Origin: Endomychus coccineus
Taxonomy: Eukaryota; Arthropoda; Insecta; Coleoptera; Endomychidae
Direction of reading: 5' to 3'
Assembly: GCA_958510875.1 (NCBI GenBank)
Contig: OY294067.1
Location: 260,959,736 to 261,023,735 of the forward strand
DNA length: 64,000 nt
Made by a program: the position numbers and the translations under genes
The notes under the pieces: generated by a model
Told to the model about the DNA's origin: nothing
Databases searched by the model: none
What the model saw: only the letters and a program-made list of their open reading frames with translations
Shown here: positions 56,301-64,000 of the stretch, in pieces
How positions within the stretch are numbered: the first letter of the stretch is position 1
Layout of the letters: each line of letters opens with the position of its first letter

Positions 56301-59300
56301 TTGAAAGAATTCCGATGATATTTTACAATTGTTTAAACAATTATTTCGGCATAAAAAAAACACGGGTAATTTTTTTCCACTTATGCTATGAACTGCGTAG
56401 TTAGTTTGGCTGTAATTAGGCTACGTTTTGCCTGGGCCTTGATGTTTTATTGTTTTAACTTTCAATTAGTTATTTTGAAAAAAAAATCAATTGTACTGTA
56501 CAAGAACATTCATTTGGATCAGAGTATGCTGCAGTAGCGATGCTTTCGAGATGACTTTCCATGAAAATAATTTCAAATTTTTTGTACCATAAAGCTTCAA
56601 TATTCAATTTAATTAAAACCAGACAAAATCTAATTTCTAGTTCTTTATTTATTATATGTTCCATAATTTTTCCATTTTCTATAGATGCATTCCAAAATGT
56701 TTTCCATGGAAACAAGTTAAATACAAACTGGAAACATGAGAAATATAAAAATTCACCATTGAACGACATTGTTTCTCTTCAATATGAAGCGAATTAATCC
56801 TGAGTTAGACACATCAATGTGAACCTTAGGATCCGATCGCAATAACTGCGATATATAAAGGTACATTTTAACACTCGCGTATAAATTCATGAACTCTTAA
56901 ATATTTACAGACTTTTACTTACCACTTTTGTAATTCAATAAATCTGCATATACTGTAAACGCAGCTTCGACTGGGCCATTTGTGGAGATTTCCTTTTGAA
57001 TCTGCACCTGATTACTTGATATGGAATAAGATGACTTTCCAAAATGGAGGTCCTTCTTATAGTTCACTCCATATTCTGACTCACATTGTTTTTTACAAGC
57101 TGGTGTTTTAGTATCATCTCCTGTACATGGTTGCCGTGTACCGTTTACATGGTGTTCGCAAGGTGCGATTTCATATGGTCTACATCCCTATAATTGTTGT
57201 AATTAGCTATGTTAATTGTATAAAAACTAGATGTGTGTGAAGTGAGCCTGTGTAAAAGCCAGCCTCACTTCGACTTGGCAACACTGCGCGCTTCTAACTT
57301 ATAAGCTTCTCTCACATATTTTACATGAATAGGAAATGTAATACTGACTTCATTATAGGACATATCACTCTAATTTAGTCAATCGGAAAGAATAAAAACT
57401 GACAATACTAATAGATTTTTACTTTATTTCGATTACATTGTTTACGTAAGAACCCATTCATCCATTTTTATTTTTTCTAAGTATGCTATCTCGTTTGTGC
57501 CGTATTGTGTATAGTATCAACTTGGAGCTAATATTAAGAGGAATATACACTGAAAGGCTGATCATTGCAAATAGAGGCTGAATGGGTCCATACGCAAAAA
57601 GAAATTGAAAAAAAGTTTAAATTCATGAGAAGTCTCAGTTTTAATTTTTTCTAAGTATGCTATCTTGTAGGTGCCCTATTGCGTATAATATCGAATGAAA
57701 GCTCACATCTTCAGGAATGCACACTGAAAGTTTCATCGTTGTACAGAGAGGCTGAATTCTTCTCACGCAACAATGTAATCGAAATAAAGTAAAAATCTAT
57801 TAGTATTGACAGTTGTTATTATTTCCAATTGATTGAATTAGAGTGATATGTCCTACAATGAGAAGTTAGTATTACATTTCCTATTCATGTAAAATATGTG
57901 AGACAAGCTTCAAGTTAGAAGCGCGCAGTGTTGCCAAACTAGCAGGTTTTACTAGTTATTCAACATTAATTATACAGGGTGTCCCAGGTTTTAGTAGCAG
58001 AACTTCTACAGTCGATAGAAAATTTGGTTTTGAGAAAAAAGTTCCTATTAACATATATGCACAGACGCTTAGTTTTTGAGATACAGGGTTGAAATTGAAA
58101 AAAAAATTTCGTTTTTTGGAAATATCTCCGGAACCGTTCATCGTACAGAAAACATCTTTCGCGAACGTTTTCTACTCATAGTATATGTTCCGTGCGATGA
58201 ACATTTTTTTTTAGTCATAATTGGTGAAGATTTTGAAGGGGTAGTGGGTGTTTTTCTCCCCAACTTCTACGCCACTGAAAAAAATACGGTTTTGATACAA
58301 CCATTTGAACCGCCAATGTTTTCTACATAAAAAAGGTATCCTGGTTATAAGCTCTAAAAATGATAGTTTTCGAAAAAAATCAACTTTTGTGTTGAAAAAC
58401 ATGGTCAATTTTTTGGTTTTATTACTTGTTCTAACGTTTTGAATAATTAGTAAGAATTGACCTTGTTTTTCAACATAAAAGTTAATTTTTCTCGAAAACG
58501 GTCAACTTTAGAGCTTATGACCAAGAGCACCTGTTTTGTGTAAAAAACATAAGCGGTTCAAATGATTGTCTTAAAACTGTACTTTTTCCAGTGACGTAGA
58601 AGTTGGGGAGAAAAACACCCACTACCCCTTCAAAATCTTCACGAATTATGACTAAAAAAAATTTTTTCACCACACAGAACATAGCTTACTATGAGTAGAA
58701 AATGCTTGCAGAAGCTGTTTTCTGTACGATAAACAGTTCCGGAGATGTACGCAAAAAAATATTTTTTTTTCAAAATCTATCTATCTCTAAAACTAAGCGT
58801 CTGTGCCTATATGTTAATAGGAACTTTTTTCTCAAAATCAAATTTTCTATCGACTATTGAAGTTCTGCTACTAAAACCTGGGACACACTGTATAGTGTAA
58901 AAAATCCTGAAAAAAGGAAACTGAAATTTGAATAAGACAGCGATTTGGGTTTACTTAAATCATTATGTTTACAATAAAAAAAAAACTAATTTCATTCGAT
59001 CAAAATTCATATTTCAAATGGTTCAAACAGTTTGCTATAATATGGAATTTTCAATCAATGCATCAATGATTCAAACCAAAATATTTTAATCTATTATATT
59101 TTCGAACAATTGGTGGTGACTGACCAGTAGCTGACTCTGGCACACTTTGACCATCACTCTCAAAATCATTATCAAGCAACAGCATCAACCCAAGCACTAT
59201 ATTTAGAAATCTAAATATGTATTTCAGCAACAAAGTTGTACCAACATTATGCAAAACAGCATTTCACACATAAATAGTTGTTTACCAACACATCTCAGCT

Positions 59301-60792
59301 TTTCACATATAAACAATCACATACACTAAAGATGGCAAACTAAGACAAGTTCTAGACGGTATCTCTTGAAGTTAACAGCAGATCATACAATGGAATTTGA
59401 TATCTTGTATCATGAGATCATGTTTAATTTGTATAAATTCTGATTGGGAGACACTAGACTTTTCTAAACCCTATTTTTGAAAAGAGCCAGATGTTTTTCA
59501 AAGCAAATTTGTTGTATTCCATGAATTTCAAACATCTCTTGCTTTAGCGCTTGTTGGTATCTTAGATCATGAAAGATGAACCTAGCACAGTTACATTATA
59601 TATATTTATACATGTGAATTTGATATCACTGAATTCAATCAGCATTGCAATATTATTATGGTGAGAATCAAAGAGCAATGAAAACATTACATACCTGATG
59701 TGAACCATAGCTTCCTCCTGAAACTATTCCTGTCTTAACCCAATAACGCCAAGCAGCTCCAGGGAATCCACCATTACAACCCATGCCACAAGTATAGCAG
59801 CACGATACCAAATCATCAGCAGAAAATCTGAAGTTTAAACTGCCATTTGAATGTATGCAAACTCTGTCAGACATTGCCTCCACTGCTCCAAAAGCCTACA
59901 TTGAAAGTATAATTTTAAAACATTACAAGATTCTAAGTTACAACTGTTCTCTTAAAAATGTTTAAATCAATGAATAAACATACATACATTGGTTTGCACT
60001 TATCTATCTATATGTAATGTTTGTTAAAAACTGAAGCATTTGAGGGAACTCATGTACAATGGATTAAATCAACCATGTTAATTGTTAACCAGGGTAAACA
60101 CTTGCTAAATGAAAATTCATTTATAAAACTTATTTTGATAATGCCCCTTTGAGGTGAAACTGATGTCACAAGTAGATGTTGAAATCATCAGTTTGAATAA
60201 TTATTTTTAAACATTCCTATACATATTTGCAGTAATCATACATATGTAAGCAGCCTTGGTAAAATATATACAATATAATTTTTGACCAAAATGTATCCAA
60301 TTAATATAACCATAAGAAATTTAATAATTTCATTATCTTATTAGAGAACATTGAGATTAGAACAGAAGTTAATATTACAACAGATAAATTTGTGACTAAA
60401 TGAAAATATTATCTACAGCAAGTTCAAAGATCAATAACATTACTTTAAAGAAAATATTGACAATTTACCCAACATGATCCACAGGACCCTTGATCTCGAA
60501 CCTCCTGAATTGTGGGGCAATTTACCCACTCTTTACGGGCATCGAAAGTTTCTGGGAGTTTTACATCTTCCAAATTATGCTCCAGAATTTCAGGCATATG
60601 AAGTTTACTATTTGGAAGAACGCCCATCAGTTGCTTAACATATAACATAGGTGTATGTTCATGGAAATTTCTACCAGCTGTCCAAGTAGATTGAGCATTG
60701 TTGATAGATTCAATGAATTGGTCAGACAAGGGGTGGAGAGTTGCCGCCACGGTTAGGCAAGCAAAAAAGAAGATAGTGATGGTGATATCCAT
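53143..60792 (-). CDS. CtsB: cathepsin B gene 3 (active-type cysteine protease), four coding exons
   Basis: Coding exons 60792-60469, 59895-59695, 57187-56923 and 53348-53143 join in frame (phases 0, 0, 1) to 331 residues. A signal peptide ([13 protein letters not shown], residues ~4-17) is followed by a propeptide ([21 protein letters not shown]) and the mature enzyme from about residue 84 ([10 protein letters not shown]). The catalytic Cys is C107 in CGSCW, His H277 in GGHAIRI and Asn N297 in ANSW. The occluding loop [12 protein letters not shown] keeps both His, so endo- and exopeptidase activity are expected. A 5' non-coding exon precedes it. It is a paralogue of gene 1 with the same intron positions, on the opposite strand. 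Introns 2 and 3 hold MITEs and foldback repeats. Confidence 0.95.
54060..54543 (+). mobile_element. repeat ending 'CCTGGGACATCCTGTATA' (half element)
   Basis: About 480 bp similar to each arm of the palindrome at 57971-58893. Its right end (AGTTCTGCTACTAAAACCTG, then GGACATCCTGTATA) matches. The inverted other half is missing. In intron 3 of gene 3. Confidence 0.7.
55813..56444. mobile_element. foldback MITE, ~630 bp
   Basis: CATCAAGGCCCAGG at 55813 is inverted at 56431-56444, and similarity continues inwards as a long inverted repeat (TAGTTTGGCTGTAATTAGGC in the right arm). ORFs are arm shadows. No clear target duplication. Confidence 0.7.
56923..57187 (-). CDS. CtsB: cathepsin B gene 3, coding exon 3
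   Basis: 88 codons plus one base. Acceptor AATTATAG, donor GTAAGT. Occluding loop [12 protein letters not shown] and [22 protein letters not shown]. Confidence 0.95.
57277..57937. mobile_element. foldback MITE, ~660 bp, with internal direct repeats
   Basis: TTGGCAACACTGCGCGCTTC at 57277 is inverted at the right end (to 57937). The arms match for about 200 bp. Between them two direct copies of a ~120-bp unit start TTTTTCTAAGTATGCTATC (57473 and 57647). In intron 2 of gene 3. Confidence 0.7.
57971..58893. mobile_element. palindromic element with TATACAGGGTGTCCCAGG ends
   Basis: The left arm starts TATACAGGGTGTCCCAGG, then TTTTAGTAGCAGAACTTC. The right arm ends in its inverse (ACCTGGGACACACTGTATA). 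The arms join near 58450 (GACCWTGTTTTTCAACA). It lies 34 bp from the preceding MITE. Non-coding. Confidence 0.7.
58900..59690. other. intron sequence of gene 3, nothing recognised
   Basis: No conserved frame or repeat ends seen. Confidence 0.3.
59695..59895 (-). CDS. CtsB: cathepsin B gene 3, coding exon 2
   Basis: 67 codons, phase 0. Acceptor AATGTAG, donor [25 protein letters not shown] and [18 protein letters not shown]. Confidence 0.95.
60469..60792 (-). CDS. CtsB: cathepsin B gene 3, coding exon 1
   Basis: 108 codons: signal peptide, propeptide and mature N-terminus to CGSCW. First ATG after the TTTTTACAG acceptor at 60802. The donor GTAAAT follows the Trp codon. Confidence 0.95.
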
Positions 60793-60862
60793 TGTTCAAT
60801 TCTGTAAAAATATTCAGAATTGCATTTAACCTAAATATCCATTATTGAGAAGAGTACTTACA

Positions 60863-60945
60863 AAATGATTCGCCGTCGAAACACACTACCCGGCACTTCG
60901 ACTGTTACTACCTAATTTATCTCTAACTCAGTTTGTTTGTTCGCC
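60863..60945 (-). other. probable 5' non-coding exon and start region of gene 3
   Basis: A GTAAGT donor at 60861 (minus) pairs with the acceptor at 60802, giving a 58-60 bp leader intron. GTTTATAAAC at 60978-60987 may be the TATA box. The start position is estimated. Confidence 0.45.
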
Positions 60946-60999
60946 TTATTGATCCTATGTCCTTGGAATGCAGTTTTGTTTATAAACAATTACTAATAC

Positions 61000-61490
61000 T
61001 CATAAATCATAGCTCAATTAATCACCCTAGATTATTTAGCAATTATTCACCGAAATTTCAAAGATTTTTTTAACCATACCATAGTGCGTAGTAGAATTTG
61101 CTTTATCTTTAATTGTACTGATTTAACCATAGAACAACATTGATTTGATTTAGAATGAATCCATTGAACTAGAATTTATATTATGATTCAGTGAATGCAT
61201 CAATCATCATAAAACACATCATAGAGTAAATACTAAACATATATAGTTAAGCCATATAAGTAGTAATATTAATAATAAGCCATGCTATTTATTTTCCTCT
61301 TCTCTGATTAGTCAGAATTGCAAGTGAGAACGGAGCTGAGGCATAAAGTGAAAATAAAAATAGAATCACTGATTAACGCAAACGGCAAAATGTTCAAATC
61401 TCTGTTATATCAATGCTATATTTCAAATAGAAATAATGCATATATATCTAATATCTTATTAGATATATAGAATAGGGATTTGTAAAATCA
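61000..61490. other. upstream of gene 3, nothing recognised
   Basis: AT-rich intergenic sequence. Confidence 0.3.
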
Positions 61491-61499
61491 CAACAAATT

Positions 61500-62232
61500 T
61501 GACCGTCTGGCACCACAGCCTTCTTGGGAAACTTCTGTCATATGGTTTGCCGCCTCAACTTTGTCGTTTACTATCGAGTAATGTCTCAGATAGATCACTC
61601 TATGTAGTGGTTGACGGAGTGTCCTCCGATACAATGGCTATCAACGCTGGTGTTCCACTTGATACCGCATTCTCATCTAGAGCCCCTATACCATCTAATG
61701 AAGCCAGAGGAGCGAGACAGGGACATGTTCACATAATTAATGGAGATCTGGCAAAGATTTTGAAATAGGGATCTGATAATCTAGTAGAGGGTAATGCAAC
61801 CAAAACTCAAGCTTGCGTCTTCTCCAAGGAGGCGGATCCCACAATCCCTGATATGATGATGTCAGGTGCAACTATTCCTACGAAATCTTCCATAAGAATG
61901 CTCGGGATCACCACCAACAACACCCTCTCATGGAACGAGCATGGGAGGCCCATTGTGAAAACCACTACACAAAAACTTGGTTTTCTAATCCTTGCCAAGA
62001 GTTACTTTACATCCCAACAGCTTCTCACAATCTACAAAGCACAGATTCGATCTACCCTGGAGTACTGTTCACATGTTTGGAGTTCGGTTCACAAACATAC
62101 GCTGAATCTCTTGGATTCTATCAGGAAGAGAGCTATTCGTTTAGTTGATGATGTCACACTTACGAGTTCATTGACCACTAAAACAGGGAGATGTCTCCCT
62201 TTTCTATAGATATTTCCATGGTCGGTGTCCAT
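61500..62232 (+). mobile_element. jockey-type LINE fragment
   Basis: Plus-strand pieces: LLGKLLSYGLPPQLCRLL and SDRSLYVVVDGVSSDTMAIN (RT), then after a deletion SIRMLGITTNNTLSWNEHG, STLEYCSHVWSSVH and the C-terminal RYFHGRCP motif. Same family as 12.1 kb. It is cut by the LTR that follows. Confidence 0.75.
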
Positions 62233-64000
62233 TGTAACGAAGCTTAAATTTTGAAATATCATTTATTTTAGATTAGGCAGAAATACGAATATTACACGTA
62301 AATTCCGCTTGAACAGTTCATAATTTCAATAGATATGCGTGAACTCCGAATGTATATTCCGTGATTGTCACGTTTCTAAATCTCCGCAATTTTGAATAAG
62401 TGTAATTATTCAAATAAATGAATCGAATTCATGCCCGTTCAAAAATTGCATTAATTCCGATAAAATATGTTGCAAAACAGGGGTCTGGCAAGTTAATGCA
62501 TCAAAGTTTTGAACAGCCTTATGTATAAAAAGGGCGAACAATCAAAAAACTCCGATAACACTTGTTTATTGTGCCGGGAGGAACTAGTGGAGCATCATGC
62601 GCGCGAATTTTAGATCTAAAAAGTAGCGTCACTTTTAAGCATTGTTTGGGACATGAGTAAAAAACCCTCGGCACAAAATAAGGAATTGGTGGAGCAGACT
62701 TGACCAGAACCTCGGAAAACATATAAAAGCAGTAACCGATAAAAGATCGCTCTCTTTTGTGCTCTCTTTGGTGATTTCGATTTAGAATCAGTACAGTTGC
62801 TCTTTGGTGATTTTGAGTTTCAAATAGTACCGATAAAGTGAGATTATCATATTAGAATCAAAGGGAATTAATAATTATCCGAGTTCAAGTTAGATTTAAA
62901 CTGTGAATTAAACAATAGTGTTCCGTTTAGTGAATTGTTTCATAAGGTAAATGATAGCTAATAGTTTATATTTTTGGGCATTACGATATATTGATTTCCG
63001 TAATTTATGATTGATAACGTTTGTACGATATCTGAGATCCGTTGCTTTCAGTAATTTGTATTATTATATTTGAGTTTATCCCGTCATAGGTCGGACCGCG
63101 CACGATTTGAATTCGCACGTGATTTGAAATATTCAAGTAATTGTATGGTGTGTATGTTTGAACGATAGGGGCGTCTTTGGTATATTTGTGCACGCTGTGC
63201 TGATACTGGAACTATAAGTATATCATAGACGACCAAACCGCCAACGGCTTGTGCACGCTGTGCTGACACCGGAAGTATAAGCTGAGGTGGTTGAGTGATT
63301 GAGAATCGTAATTACCCCTTAATCGTATGAGAAGTCCTCGGCCGTGGATGTAAGGGTTATTGCAGATAAGATAATTAGGGTTTGTGCACGCTGTGCTGAT
63401 ACCTTAAGTATAAGCCCTAATTGTTTAGATTCTGAATCTGCCAAGTGTATGAAATCTAGCACTGTTATACAATTACCGGTCACTTCGTGGATAGCTAATA
63501 CAAGGGTGGGTGATATGACAGAATAAACTCACTCAGAGTAAATATCCGAAAATACCGTAAAATCTGATATCGTACAAGCGGAAAACTAGTGCAAGACAAT
63601 ATTTCCGAACCGATCGAATTTTACAACCGTTTAATATATCGTAGTGTGTTTTGAACATTTCACGTATTATTGCTATCCAAATGATTTACAGTACACCGCT
63701 TATTACGTTAGGACCTGTTTGATTTGTATTTTCCGCAAATGATAGATGTGAATCATTTATCAACCGATTCCGTACCGTTGAATTGAATTTAAATACCGAA
63801 CATATCGTAAAGTAGATATGTTGAAATAGTTTTCATATACCGTTTGAGCTTCATTACATTTTCCGTCTAGGTGAATTTTTGTGAATAATACCGTTCAATT
63901 GCATTTCACAAATTGTTCCGAAAGTGTACTTGTAATAAATATTATATATTTTAATATTTGGAATTCCCCGTTTTATTAAATAATTTCTGCTCCATCTTCA
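62233..64000 (+). mobile_element. probable long LTR / 5' region of a retrotransposon, runs off the window
   Basis: Starts TGTAACGAAGCTT exactly where the LINE frame stops. A TATA box (ATATAAAAG near 62721) is followed about 30 bp later by a CT-rich possible start (CGCTCTCTTTTGTGCTCTC). AATAAATATT near 63936 could be a polyadenylation signal. There is no coding frame in 1.7 kb. The right edge and TSD lie outside the window. A host promoter with a long leader is the alternative. Confidence 0.4.
63188..63415 (+). repeat. three dispersed copies of a 32-bp GTGCACGCTGTGCTGA unit
   Basis: GTGCACGCTGTGCTGAYAC, then a few variable bases and AAGTATAAG or ACTATAAG, begin at 63188, 63251 and 63384. The spacing is 63 and 133 bp. 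Confidence 0.7.

Noticed and set aside
1..64000. tRNA, rRNA or snRNA genes
   Set aside because: No A/B-box tRNA structure or other RNA gene was recognised by eye; a tRNAscan-SE and Rfam run would settle it.

Overview
The window is AT-rich, intron-containing animal DNA, most likely from an insect. The only host genes I can build with confidence are three cathepsin B-family cysteine protease genes. Almost everything else that can be recognised is transposable-element sequence: jockey/CR1-type LINE fragments, Penelope-like elements (PLEs), a Ty1/copia element, two Crypton-type tyrosine-recombinase elements, mariners and several kinds of foldback element. Copia with a half-tRNA primer site, PLEs, Cryptons and expanded cathepsin B families fit an insect, perhaps a beetle or hemipteran. 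The species cannot be fixed from the sequence.

Layout. 1-13 kb holds broken LINEs, one of them (2.1-4.85 kb, minus) split by a 1.2 kb foldback element. 13.2-17.5 kb holds two foldback elements whose ends are built from short subrepeats and which are flanked by 9-bp target duplications; one of them carries another foldback element inside it. 17.66-22.40 kb is a copia element (LTRs, 5-bp TSD) with a Crypton inserted in its integrase region. 22.88-25.47 kb is a 2.6 kb foldback element whose arms contain 142-bp tandem repeats. 25.7-33.6 kb is cathepsin B gene 1 (plus, four coding exons); its introns hold a second Crypton, a mariner-like MITE, a foldback fragment, two PLE insertions and a minisatellite. 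33.6-35.4 kb is a near-perfect PLE palindrome, and 35.4-36.8 kb is a mariner with an uninterrupted transposase. 41.9-47.7 kb is cathepsin B gene 2 (minus) and 53.1-60.9 kb is cathepsin B gene 3 (minus). 48.1-49.8 kb is another head-to-head PLE pair. 61.5-62.2 kb is a LINE fragment abutting a probable LTR that runs off the right end.

The three cathepsin genes have the same four-coding-exon structure with the same intron phases (0, 0, 1), so they are duplicates. Genes 1 and 3 assemble into complete 334- and 331-residue proteases with signal peptide, propeptide, Cys/His/Asn catalytic residues and the His-His occluding loop. Gene 2 also assembles in frame with canonical splice sites, but it has lost the propeptide, the catalytic Cys (now Asn), the catalytic His (now Leu) and the occluding loop. 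It looks like a retained pseudoenzyme rather than a decayed gene.

The main structural discoveries are (i) three PLE head-to-head pairs, each flanked as a unit by a 12-14 bp target duplication, which argues that each palindrome arose in one integration event; (ii) hammerhead-ribozyme motifs at the outer ends of two of the PLE pairs; (iii) a family of foldback elements sharing TAGTCNAGG ends and 3-bp duplications; and (iv) subrepeat-ended foldback elements with 9-bp duplications.
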